The translations under genes were made by a program, and so were the position numbers. This document shows positions 54,001-64,000 of a stretch of DNA of 64,000 bases, piece by piece. The first letter of the stretch is position 1; every line of letters starts with the position of its first letter. Source of the stretch: Odiellus spinosus (taxonomy: Eukaryota > Arthropoda > Arachnida > Opiliones > Phalangiidae); NCBI GenBank assembly GCA_963920705.1, contig OY987226.1:32105686-32169685 (forward strand), written 5' to 3'. Under the pieces are notes generated by a model, which did not search any database, was not told the DNA's origin, and worked only from the letters and a program-made list of their open reading frames with translations.

Positions 54001-56827
54001 GCTACGAGTACATAAGGACGGCGCGCAAATAAGCCTAACCTAGTTCTTTACCCAAATAATCCGAAACGGGATCCACTTAACGCTACAATATGAGCCCCAA
54101 GAATTTCGTTTTCCCGAAAGAGAGACATTTTTCAAAGCTTCGCAACCCGCCAAACCTTTCCGTGATAGAAACCCAATAAGAGACAAAGGCGCCAGGAGAC
54201 AAAAATACTCGGAGTCAAGCGGGCCGCCCGAAACGTCGATCCGAGAGAGTTATGAAGGGGTGGAGGAAGAGTTAAACAATGCATTTCCTTGGTAAAGTTT
54301 GGACTACGCGGGTTCTTCCCATAATGCGGAATTATCTCTGGAATCTAAAGAGTGAAGTTGATTTTTTATCTAGCATGCCCATTAATTTTTCGATATTTCA
54401 ATCTATCGTAGCGCGACGCTGGAAGACGAGCTTATAAAAGAATTTCTGTTTTACGTCCGACCGGACGTTTCGTTCGATTCGATGAAATCGTTCCTCCGTG
54501 ACGAATCGGAGCGAATTTTGATTTTGTTGGATGGCTACGATGAGTGTCGGTCGAGTCATCTGGATTCCGTCCACCGCGTTATGGCCACTTCTGATCCCGA
54601 CTCGACCTTCTTCGCTTCGACAATTATCGTGACGTCGCGACCTTTAACCGACCCCTCGTATCACTGTTATTTTTCGAAACATCTGAAGATCGCGGGTTTG
54701 AATGAGGGGAGCAGGAATGATTTCGTCGACAAGTTCTTCGGCCAAGACCCCGATTTCATCCAGACGTTAAAGAAACAGTTAAACGTCGTTCATTCGTCGT
54801 TCGGGAATAGCCTTTCGCCCTTCATGCTCTACTTGATTTGTTTCTTGTACGAAGAGAGACGACTAGCCACCTTCGAAACGCAATTGGAGCTGATGAGCAA
54901 ACTTCTCACGGTTCTGGGGAAACGCTGCGTCGAAAAAGAAGATGATTTGAAACATTTGACGCCCGAACACGTCAATCTCGAATTTGTCAAGTTGGGAAAG
55001 GTTTGTAGCTGCCAAATACCGCGAAGTAAAGGAGCTGACGAAACGAGTTGCTATTTAAATTCTTTTATTAATTTAACTCACCAAATGGAAATCGAATAGC
55101 GTTAAGGACTGGAATGATGACAAATTTTATCAAGCGGGGACAAATTCCGTATACCCTAAATTTTATTTTTCAATTTTCTTTCTTCGCGTTCCAACCCAAT
55201 TGTACGAATTCGTATTCTGTTTCGTGCCAGGGTCGCTTTAAAAATGAACTATTATAGCTACTGATTTGTTAAGTTTAATGGCGAGTCCTTTGAAAAAAAT
55301 CCTTCAAAGCGATTTTCTATTTTAAAAGCCACACGTTTCTTAGTTCATCCCCCTTTTAAAATTACTTTAATGGTCTCGTTGGCCGCACAGGTCTTCTACC
55401 GTTCGCTACGCGATGGCAATATACTCATCGAGCAAAGCTTCTTTGACGAGGTCTTTGTGGGCGACCAAACCTTCGTCAAAAAATGTGGTCTTCTCAAGAA
55501 ACCCTTCAGCGCCGCGAGACGACGCCCTACACTTATCTCCGCTTGGGAACCAGTCCATAAAAGCTTCATGGAATTCTTATCGTACTTTTTCCTCAAATTC
55601 TGTCTGGACCACAATTTGGAGAGCGAGAAGAGAGCCAGTTTCGTGTCTTCTTTGAAACTGGACTTGTTCAACGCGTCGGTGGTGTATCGAGATCGCTACG
55701 AGTTTAGTTTAATTCTGACCGTCGTTTCTGGGGTCCGACTAATCTTCAACTTGCCCCCCGACCCGGACCAAGAGGTTATCCTGGACGATTGCAATTTCTT
55801 GATGTTGAACGACGAAATGTACTCGTCCTACCATATGAACTCCGGAGGCTGCGACGTTTTGAAAGCGCGATTTCTTGTCCGCCATCGTCTCGCTGACGGT
55901 GAATCCGCCTCTTTGTGTCCTTTCGAGATTCGCTTGGACGACGATCGCGAAGCCTTGTTGGCGCTGGCCAAGTGTACCAAGTATTTGGGACTCCTCAACA
56001 TCAGGTACCCCAGCCACGTCTTCCCGGAATTTTTTAAAACTAGGCAACCCGGATCGAAACTAGAAAAGTATCAAAACAACAATCAAAACGGTGAGTTTCG
56101 AGTTTCTCGGTAAGTATATCAAGTTGACTGTACCACAATGTTTTTTCCCCGCGCTATATTTTATTTTTTCCGAATAAGTTTAGCTAAAAATCGATTGAAC
56201 TCTCTAGGCCAGCATCTAGTTTTGCAAGAGCTGGACTTGGGTTTGAACCACGAAACTTGGCCCAGTTTTCTATTTCGAATTTGGGTCTTGTCGACGCTGC
56301 TACTGGAAAGCGACGACCCGTTCCCCATTGAGCGAATAGAAGGTATGTCGGCGGCCACTTTGTTTTACCGCGTCGTCTCGTCGCTGAGCGCCGCCCGTTG
56401 TCGACTTGACGTCGTCGTCAGCTTCCACCGCCCGGGATCTTTCAGATTTTTTGCTTTTTACGATCGGCGCCGCGATGACTTTCATTTTTGTTACGTTGAC
56501 GTTTTCGGTTGGAAATTCGAAAAATCTGTTCGCTTTGAAAACGCGGCCGAAACATTGCGACACGATTTAAATCACGTGATATTTTTCGAGCACGACGAAT
56601 CGTTAGGGACGTTGAGTTTGTGCCGGTTGAGCGGCTTCGAAGCCGAATCCGTCTTGTTGTTTTCCAGCGCCTTGACCATCTACGAAGACCCGGAAACGTG
56701 CGCCACGCAAGTGCGCAATCGATGTAGGTCGGACTTCGAATTGAGGTTCGATTTGGACAAACTTCCCTTTCCCGAAGGGAAGTCGCTGGTTTTAGAAATG
56801 TTCTGTAACGGGACGAACGAAAATTAG
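51072..56827 (+). CDS. NACHT-domain NTPase (NLR-like) with predicted N-terminal membrane anchor, 8 exons
   Basis: Exons: 51072-51144, 51227-51291, 52680-52790, 52984-53059, 53523-53910, 54412-55000, 55391-56090, 56208-56827; 2622 nt, 873 residues, all GT-AG and in phase. Residues 3-24 (LILVVIGLTYAFVLGLCVNW) form a hydrophobic segment followed by a basic stretch. NACHT: Walker A GEVGYGKTT (about 189-197), Walker B ILILLDGYDE (273-282) with the extra acidic residues typical of NACHT, sensor IIVTSRP (309-315), then a helical and winged-helix region (LSPFMLYLICFLYEERR; FVKLGKVFYRSLRDG, across the exon 6/7 junction). Residues from about 470 to 873 lack clear leucine-rich repeats. Family members are ATP-driven oligomerising sensors in innate immunity or cell death; the ligand here is unknown. 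The NACHT exons are very likely; exons 1 and 2 are inferred from splice phase and less certain. Confidence 0.85.
51397..51873. mobile_element. TTAA-flanked palindromic MITE in the NACHT gene
   Basis: 477 bp with inverted arms of about 200 bp, ends ACGGTAAATGAAAACTGAT and ATCAGTTTTCATTTACCCT. TTAA at 51393-51396 and 51874-51877. Inner paired blocks: GAAAAGCATCCGACCAATAGG and CCTATTGGTCGGATGTTTTTC. It lies in the second intron, about 100 bp after exon 2. Termini (AGGG-like) and TTAA place it with 3920-4308 and 59315-61637. Confidence 0.9.
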
Positions 56828-57379
56828 GTCAAATTAGTTAGCAAATTTAACTAGTAGCGGGCTATTTTACGAGGCGTTAGACGACGACTTTCGAGAAGCG
56901 TTACGAATAGAATCTTCTAGAAACTAATATAATCGTGTACCGGTTGATGGTATCCTAGACGCAACTCGGACACCCGGCGGCGGAATGAAATCACTAAAGA
57001 TGGTGAAAGTGAGTTCTTTCTGAACTGCCGGAGATTTCACACTTTGAGAGGTGTTCAGTTACTATAATTCCAGTTGAAGGAACAATTCACGCTTTATTCA
57101 GCCCCTTTCTTCATTTCCAATGGCTTCGGTGACAGTGGGGCCCCAACGAATGCAAAAGTTTATGTGAGCCGAAAACGTTTCTATAAATATACTAGATATT
57201 TGAAGCACGCCTAAGGGCGCGCTGAACTGACTATAACAAACGTTTGTCATTTTTTAGCGCTACCTTGCGCATTAATTACTCATTTTCAAGTAAGATTGCT
57301 ATTTTAGCGGAATATAATAAACAATATTTATTTGTTTTCTTTAACTTGAAGTGGGAAAAAAGCAAAAGAGACGGTTCTA
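56828..57379. other. 3' flank of NACHT gene
   Basis: Non-coding. No AATAAA lies within 400 bp of the stop codon; the nearest candidate is AATAATAAACAATATT near 57313, so the polyadenylation site is uncertain. Confidence 0.4.
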
Positions 57380-57630
57380 CCCCGATTCGCCCAAAACATT
57401 TGGCCCAATTCCCATTTCGCCCAATCTCAATTGGCCCAAACTCAATTGGCACAAACTCAATTGGCCCAATCTCAATTGGCCCAATCCCAACTGGCCCAAT
57501 TCCCAATCAGCCCAATTTATTAGGCCCAATCCTATTTCGTCCAATCCCATTTCCCCTAATTCCCATTTCGCCAAATCACATTTAGCATAATTCCATTTTT
57601 GCCAAATTCTTATTTCGCCCAATCCACACC
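57380..57630. repeat. TTGGCCCAAT-type short repeat, forward array
   Basis: Units of about 15 bp such as TCAATTGGCCCAATC and CCCATTTCGCCCAATC. Open frames on both strands (IGPIPIGPI-type proteins) are translations of the repeat. The inverse array lies at 58070-58295. Confidence 0.85.
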
Positions 57631-57734
57631 CAAGGCATATGCGAAAAAAATCCTCTTGATCGGTTCCTTCGTCCTGTTTAATTATTTCTACACGCACTTC
57701 TTGATGTAACTAAACAATTTACTTTATTAATTTT

Positions 57735-58045
57735 GGTAACCTAACCCAACCTACCTTAACCCAACCAGCCCTAACCCAACCCAATCTATAGAACAATTTT
57801 CTTTATTAGTTTTGGTAACCTAACCTAACCCAAGCCAACATAACCCAACTCAATCTTAAGAACTATTTTCTTTATTAATTTTGGTAACCTAACCCAACCT
57901 AACCCAATACAATCTATCTTAACCCAACATAATCTACCTTAACCCAACATAATCTACCTTAACCCAACCCAACCCAACCTAACCAAAACCCAACCCAATC
58001 TAAAGAACAATTTACTTTATTAGTTTTGGTAACCTAACCCAACCT
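57735..58045. repeat. Degenerate telomere-like CCTAACCCAA repeats
   Basis: Repeats of CCTAACCCAACCTAACCCAA type in four segments, each introduced by ACAATTT(A/T)CTTTATTA(A/G)TTTTGGTAA, giving a higher-order unit of about 80-110 bp. Complementary in sense to 46885-47005. Confidence 0.85.
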
Positions 58046-58069
58046 CACAATTTTAGGCGAAACGGGAAA

Positions 58070-58295
58070 AGGAATTTTAGGTTGAGCGAAATGGGAATAG
58101 ATAATTCTTTACTAACTGATAAAACGATTGGGCGAAGTGGGATTGGGCGAATTGGGACAAGGAAATTTTGGTTTGGGCGAATTGGGAATCGATAATTTTG
58201 GGCCAAATGATAATACGTTTGGGTGAAGTACTAGGATTGGGCGAAATGGGAATAGATAATTTTGGGCGAAATATTTGGGCGAAATGGGAACAAAC
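58070..58295. repeat. ATTGGGCGAAATGGGA short repeat, reverse array
   Basis: Units such as TTGGGCGAAATGGGAATAGA and TAATTTTGGGC; the complement of the array at 57380-57630. The two arrays flank the telomere-like repeats in mirror arrangement. Confidence 0.8.
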
Positions 58296-58869
58296 CAAAG
58301 AGGGTTGCCCACGCCTGATTTTAAAATTTATGGCCTTTTCTTATTTGCCAAATTTATTCTTAACGTTTTAATAAACTCTTAAATAGTACACAGATTACGC
58401 GCATTTGAACAAAGAATTAAGCCCAAAATACAGACATTCAAAAAGCTAGGCGATCTCGCGTAACATTGACTAAAATATCAGTCTTGATAAATATATGCAA
58501 ATTTAAATTATAAGCAGTATTTAATAAATATTTAATTTTTGAACTTATCTATGTAACAAAAGTCACAACGTACGTCGTTCGTTGATACGTGGAATTTGTC
58601 GCGAGCCGTACAAACCCACAAATGCCCCGAGTATCGTTGATTTTTACCACGTTAGACTTTTACAGTATCTGTTCGTTGAAATTAATTCGCAATCCGTAGT
58701 TCGCTTTCAATTAAAATTAAAATTAAATGAAAATTTGAAATTCAGATTTGGTATCGTTCATTTTCTTCGTGTTTGGTTTATACTCGGGAAATACTATAAA
58801 ATAAAATCAGTGTCCGTAGCTATATTTAGATTTAAATATAATTTTTCGCCTCTGTTCGTACCAACTCTA

Positions 58870-59306
58870 AAGCCTCGTTCATACTTGGGGGCAAAATCGG
58901 TTCCTATACCAGCACGAAGCGTTTTCCGTTTTCCCTGGTTCACACACTGACAAGACGGTTTGCGGCCGTTGGCCCCGGTTCGACCTAAGCCAAGGCTTAG
59001 CGTCGTTTTAAAAAATCCTCAGAATTTAAAATTTTTAAATAATTAACTCAAACTAATTAGTAAATCGTGTTTGTAGCTCGTTGGTTAATAATTTTTGACA
59101 GAAACTATAATTTTAATCGCGTTATTTTAAGATTTATCAGCAAATTTGTCTCCCTGACTCGTTATTTTCTTGGCGGATTGAACCGAAGCGACTTGACCAA
59201 ATTGCTTCTTGAACCAACACGAACTGATTTCTCACGTTGGTTTGATAACCAGTTATAGAAATCGAAGCGCAACGAAGCGCATTTAGGTCTATGTATGAAC
59301 GAGGCT
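58870..59306. mobile_element. AAGCCTCGTTCATAC MITE
   Basis: About 437 bp with inverted ends AAGCCTCGTTCATAC and GTATGAACGAGGCT, flanked by TA. Its right end lies only a few bases from the TTAA target of the next element. The 122-codon frame at 58582-58950 crosses its left end and is not supported. Confidence 0.75.
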
Positions 59307-59689
59307 TAACTTAAAGGGAAACTTGAAGATAAAAATGGAACAGCGATGGAATTTATTTTCGGAAACACCGTGCCAGAAAACAATTTTGAGAATTTTTAGA
59401 CACTTTTTTGGAGTTTAAATTAATTTCTAACGTTTGGTAAAATTTCTATGAAAGTAAATATATTCGGAGCAATCATATTATTTCAGCCTTCAACAACGCT
59501 TTTAATGTCCTAACATTTCCTTTTTACAAGAAGAAAACTAGGGGTAGTACTTTCAATCGATTTAATTGAAAATTGGATATTTTCAATTTATTTAATGAAA
59601 AATATTTTTTTAAATCGATTTATTGGAAAATTGGATATTTTCAATCACTTTATTGAAAGTTGTAGTACCCTTTTTAAAAACAAAAATAC

Positions 59690-60855
59690 CGAAGTAAAAT
59701 TTAATTCCAATTAAAGGAAAATTTAAAAAATAAGGTAAAATTTAGTTCCAATTATAGGAAAATTAAAGAAAAATAAGGTAAAATTTAGTTCCAATTATAG
59801 GAAAATTAAAAAAAAAAATATGGTAAAATTTAGTTCCAATTGTAAGAAAATTATAAAAAATAAGGTAAAATTTAGTTCCAATTATAGGAAAATTAAAAAA
59901 AAATAAGGTAAAATTTAGTTCTAATTATAGGAAAATTAAAAAAAAAGGTAAAATTTACTTCCAATTATGGGGAAATTAAAAAAAAATAAGGTAAAATTTA
60001 GTTCCAATTATAGGAAAATTAAAAAAAATAGGGTAAAATTTAGTTCCAATTATAGGAAAATTAAAAAAAATAAGGTAAAATTTAGTTCCAATTATAGGAA
60101 AATTAAAAAAAAAATAGGGTAAAATTTAGTTCCAATTATAGGAAAATTAAAAAATAATTAGGTAAAATTTAGTTCCAATTATATGAAAATTAAAAAAATA
60201 GGGTAAAATTTAGTTCCAATTATAGGAAAATTAAAAAAATAAGGTAAAATTTAGTTCCAATTATAGGAAAATTAATAAAAAATAGGGTAAAATTTAGTTC
60301 CAATTATAGGAAAATTAAAAAATAATTAGGTAAAATTTAGTTCCAATTATAGGAAAATTAAAAAAATAGGGTAAAATTTAGTTCCAATTATAGGAAAATT
60401 AAAAAAATAAGGTAAAATTTAGTTCCAATTATAGGAAAATTAAAAAAAATAGGGTAAAATTTAGTTCCAATTATAGAAAAATTAAAAAATAATTAGGTAA
60501 AATTTAGTTCCAATTATAGGAAAATTAAAAAAATAGGGTAAAATTTAGTTCCAATTGTAAGAAAATAAAAAAAATAAGGTAAAATTTAGTTCCAATTATA
60601 GGAAAATTTAAAATTTGGTAAAATTTTGTTCCAATTATAGGAAAATTTAAAAAAATTAAGGTAAAATTTTTTTCCAATTATAGGAAAATTTAAAAAAATT
60701 TAAGGTAAAATTTAGTTCCAATTATAGGAAAATTTAAAAAAATAAGGTAAAATTTAGTTCCAATTATAGGAAAATTTAAAAAAATGAGGTAAAATTTAGT
60801 TCCAATTATAGGAAAATTTAAAAAATAAGGTAAAATTTAGTTCCAATTATAGGCA
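59690..60855. repeat. About 38-bp AT-rich minisatellite
   Basis: Around 30 copies of GGTAAAATTTAGTTCCAATT then ATAGGAAAATTAAAAAAA(A)TA. Length varies through the A run (about 34-41 bp). Sub-patterns with AATAATTA and AAATAGGG alternate, indicating a higher-order unit. Confidence 0.95.
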
Positions 60856-60979
60856 TATACAGGCCTGAAGGTTTATAACAAGATGGTCAAGCCCATAGAA
60901 AAGCCACACCGCGTATGGTATAATGCTAACGTAGGAAATTGCCTTCATGAAAATTAAGATTTTTTTTTTGCACCAATGT

Positions 60980-61415
60980 TTTCATTTTTCAAATGAAACT
61001 TTTTCATTTTTCGATTGAAACTTTTTCATTTTTCAATTGAAACTTTTTCATTTTTCAATTGAAACTTTTTCATTTTTCAAATGAAACTTTTTCATTTTCC
61101 AAATGAAACTTTTTTCATTTTCCAAATGAAACTTTTTTCATTTTTCAAATGAAACTTTTTTCATTTTTCAAATGAAACTTTTCATTTTTCAATTGAAACC
61201 TTTTCATTTTTCAATTGTAACTTTTTCATTTTTCAATTGAAACTCTTTAATTTTTCGAATGAAACTTTTTCATTTTTCAAATGAAACTTTTTCATTTTTC
61301 AATTGACACTTTTTCATTTTTCAAATGAAACCTTTTCATTTTTCAATTGAAACTTTTTCATTTTCCAAATGAAACTTTTCTCATTTTTCAATTGAAACTT
61401 TCAATTTTCAATTGC
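60980..61415. repeat. 22-bp self-complementary minisatellite
   Basis: About 20 copies of CATTTTTCAAATGAAACTTTTT, alternating CAAATGAAA with CAATTGAAA. Each unit contains TTTCATTT and AAATGAAA, so single strands can fold into serial hairpins. Confidence 0.9.
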
Positions 61416-62019
61416 CTATTCTCTTAATGTTAGGGTATTTCAAGCGCTGTTGAAGGCTGAAATAATATGATTGGTCCAAATTTATATCTACTTTAATCGA
61501 AATTTTGTTAAACTTTAAAAATTATTTTAACACTAAGAACATGTCTGAAAATTAAGAAAAAATTCTGAAATGCGTTTTTTGGCATCCGGTGATCCCGAAA
61601 TTAAAAAGCTGTTCTATTTTTAGCTCCAAGTTTCCCTTTAATTACTAGAAATGAGCTACCAGAAATGTTCAAATTTCAGTATGTCAAAATTGCCTTCCCA
61701 GGCCCAAGTTTTTCGTGTCAAAATTGGACCAACTTAAATCTCCTTAATTATTATTCTTTCGTAAATATTAATGCTTCGTTTTCTTATCATATTATTCGAA
61801 CTTCCACTAATGCACGTTTAAAACTTAATATTTACTGCATATATAATGTAATCACAAGGAAAATATAACGGAACATGCAATCGTGACTCTTCCGTTTAAT
61901 TAAAGGGAAAATAAAATATATAATAAAAAAAAAAACTGAAAAGCTTTAAGGGTTTCAAGAGAATCAATCTCTATCCATTTGACGATCCAACCATTATTGT
62001 TCCACTCTCCCTATAGAGT

Positions 62020-62230
62020 CATAAGAGTTTTTACCTCCCCGACTGAACTTTAGTTCAGGGGGAGGTATTACACTGGTCGTGTCTGTGTGTCTGTCTGTGT
62101 GTCTGTCTGTGTGTCTGTCTGTGTGTCTGTCTGTGTGTCTGTCTGTGTGTCTGTCTGTGTGTCTGTCTGTGTAAGCGGATATCCTGTGTAAACGGAAGTC
62201 ACGTGACCTAGCTCGTGGAGCCAAAAGTCT
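62020..62230. repeat. Dispersed hairpin repeat copy 2 with (GTGTCTGTCT) array
   Basis: Hairpin CCTCCCCGACTGAACT and AGTTCAGGGGGAGG is followed at 62083-62172 by about seven 12-bp units GTGTCTGTCTGT. The hairpin matches 43930-44210, where a single TCTGTCTGTGTGTGACGTC follows. The HTDRHTDR frame on the minus strand is a translation of the repeat. Confidence 0.85.
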
Positions 62231-63060
62231 AGAGACGTAATCATACCAGCTTATCGTTCAATTCCGGGGAATTACCTCCTTTAAGCGTGGCTGCCACATT
62301 GAGTTTCAAGTGTCGTGCAAAGACATACAACAGGACGTCTCCCATTGCACATCATCGCATTCCACCATCCACTTTACGGTCGAACCTCGATGCTGAACAG
62401 CCGAAGGCGATTACAAGCAATGGGACGTCTCCCACTGTCATAATCACCTCCGACCATCCCCGCACCAAGGTCCAACCTCCAGTTTCCGATCTCAGCGTTC
62501 CATACTAGCGAGGCGTCCCCCACTAGTACAGTTCACATCAACCTTCCACTGACTCCAAACATCGCCCCACCAATGGGTAAATTGCGTCGCCAAGCGCCTA
62601 GAGATCAAGAATCAGCAAGACATTGAAAGGGGGGGGGTTTCCCCCTAACTTCATGGCCATCACGCACGGTTACTTCGATTAATATAGCCCTTCGAAAGGT
62701 TTATATAGTATCTTTTTGGAACGTATGCAAATTAGCCTCATGGGGTGATTTTGTTTGATATTGTTTAGGGAAATGAAACGCAATATTAATTTATATTATA
62801 ATTAAAAATATTAAAATGGTTCATCTTAATCTAATTAATTAGAAAGTCGAAAAATTAATTTAAAATTCGAGATAGTTTAGAAGTTATTTGAGAATTTATG
62901 CAAAAATTTAAAGAAATTTGACCGATTAATGGCAGTTTTAGTTGGCAGCATGCGCCTAAGCTATTTTCCATATATATCATTTACTCGAAAAAGCAAAGGT
63001 ATAACGGGCAGTATAGGCTTATCTCTGGTGCAAACTTGGGGTGGATTGAAGAACTTAAAT
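62230..63060. repeat. Continuation of the hairpin repeat, unknown class
   Basis: A GC-richer stretch (62280-62640) with two GGGACGTCTCCCA/GGACGTCTCCCATTG blocks, then TATATAGTATCTTTTTGGAAC and AACGCAATATTAATTTATAT matching 44318-44400. The 73-codon frame at 62287-62508 has no recognised domain. The remainder to 63711 is non-coding as far as I can see. Confidence 0.5.
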
Positions 63061-63711
63061 AAAGGTGCGTTTACACGGGTATGGAAGATTGAAACAACAT
63101 AATTTAGATAAGAGATAAGACAATAATAACTTCGATTATACTCGGTGAATTTTTAACCAGTTCAAGGGGAATTGGTGTATAAGATTTGAAGCTGAGGCGG
63201 ATTTATGCATAATGTTAAACCACTTAAGAAAAATGATAGTCGTGAAAACTCTCCTCGAACAGAAGTAGAGTAGGTTTCCAGTGTATTTGTGACACGTGTA
63301 AAATCGAGTTCGCCAGCACGCGAGTATGTGTAGACCACTAAATTTGAAGTCGGAAACCTCTTTACGCATGGAAAATATCAATGTGATTTTTTTTGATATT
63401 CTTGGGAGAATCAGCTTCATGTATGGGGAAATATCGTAATCTTCTGGCAAACTTGCAAACAGTGGCGTATTTGGTTTTAATTACTGGCACGGATTTTCAA
63501 ATTAATTTTTTTTATAATTTTCGCGCGTTTCGCAAATGTATTTCGTGCGAAATTGTGTACATGCGCAGAGCGAACCAGGTTAACGCGGATACACACAGAC
63601 CTGTTTTTACGCGTTTCACGCTCGTGAACTCATAGAAGTACCATTAGCACGCGCGAGCGAGGTGCAAACCACTCTAGAAAAATTTTGTACACCTGATTCC
63701 AGATTCATTTG

Positions 63712-64000
63712 ATTGTCAGTGATTCCGAATCAATTCGCGTGATTCCGAATTGATTCGTGATTCCGAATCGATTCGCGTGATTCCGAATCGATTCGCGTGA
63801 TTCCGAATCGATTCGCGTGATTCCGAATCGATTCGCGTGATTCCGTATCGATTCGCGTGATTCCGTATCGATTCTCGTGATTCCGAATCGATTCTCGTGA
63901 TTCCGAATCGATTCGCGTGATTCCGAATCGATTCGCGTGATTCCGTATCGATTCTCCTGATTCCGAATCGATTCGCGTGATTCCGAATCGATTCGCGTGA
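63712..64000. repeat. 20-bp minisatellite running off the window end
   Basis: About 14 copies of GATTCCGAATCGATTCGCGT, with GTATCG and TCTCGT variants. Each unit contains the palindrome CGAATCGATTCG. The array continues beyond position 64000. Confidence 0.95.

Larger units (their letters stand above)
59315..61637. mobile_element. 2.3-kb TTAA-flanked element carrying two minisatellites
   Basis: TTAA at 59311-59314 and 61638-61641; ends AGGGAAACTTGAAGATAAAA and TTTTTAGCTCCAAGTTTCCCT. Subterminal regions pair as well (ATATTATTTCAGCCTTCAACA with TGTTGAAGGCTGAAATAATAT). The inside is almost entirely tandem repeat (59690-60855 and 60980-61415). No transposase. AGGG termini with TTAA suggest Kolobok. 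Confidence 0.9.

Noticed and set aside
55396-56563. Minus-strand and alternative-frame ORFs across the NACHT exons
   Set aside because: They overlap the clear plus-strand coding exons and have no homology or splice support; shadows of the real gene.
57244-57697. Open frames rich in IGPI or SPNPISPN
   Set aside because: Both strands stay open because of the short GGCCCAAT repeat; no start context, splice sites or domain.
61994-62224. ORF with HTDRHTDR repeats
   Set aside because: Direct translation of the 12-bp GTGTCTGTCTGT array.

Overview
This is nuclear DNA from an animal, most likely an invertebrate. Two intron-containing protein genes can be assembled exon by exon from splice sites and homology, and the rest is AT-rich and crowded with short DNA transposons, palindromes and minisatellites. 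Degenerate TTAGG/TTGGG tracts (46.9 kb and 57.7-58.0 kb) resemble the arthropod telomere repeat. They hint at an arthropod or a relative but do not prove it. The choline-transporter-like gene keeps a 22-coding-exon structure, so the lineage has not lost introns heavily.

Layout. Positions 1573-37938 (minus strand) hold a complete SLC44A (choline transporter-like, CTL2/4/5 type) gene of 22 coding exons predicting 683 residues. All junctions are in phase, and the introns (about 80 bp to 6.4 kb) carry most of the mobile elements. These include a 28-bp minisatellite in the last intron, several MITE families, two hAT-like elements, a three-level nest of transposons (9477-11638) enclosing a 5'-truncated LINE, and a 31-bp minisatellite of about 31 copies grown inside a MITE (22.5-23.5 kb). 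Positions 37.9-51.0 kb have no convincing complete host gene. They contain a decayed LINE 3' end, a minisatellite field, a THAP-domain exon, a 1.5-kb palindromic element with a SWIM zinc-finger ORF at its centre, and telomere-like repeats.

Positions 51072-56827 (plus strand) hold a second gene of eight inferred exons and 873 residues. It has a short N-terminal hydrophobic segment, a NACHT NTPase domain with clear Walker A, Walker B and sensor motifs, and a long C-terminal part without recognisable leucine-rich repeats. It looks like an NLR-type immune or signalling ATPase that may be membrane anchored, and it is the most interesting gene here. Positions 57.3-64.0 kb are again repeats: mirrored GGCCCAAT/ATTGGGCG arrays, a 2.3-kb TTAA-flanked element carrying two large minisatellites, and a 20-bp minisatellite running off the window end.

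The two genes are not functionally linked by anything visible. The transposons form recognisable groups: TTAA-flanked elements with AGGG termini (Kolobok-like), several families with 7-bp target duplications, TA-flanked palindromes, and hAT-type elements with 8-bp duplications. All exon boundaries come from reading splice sites by eye; no transcript or database search was available.
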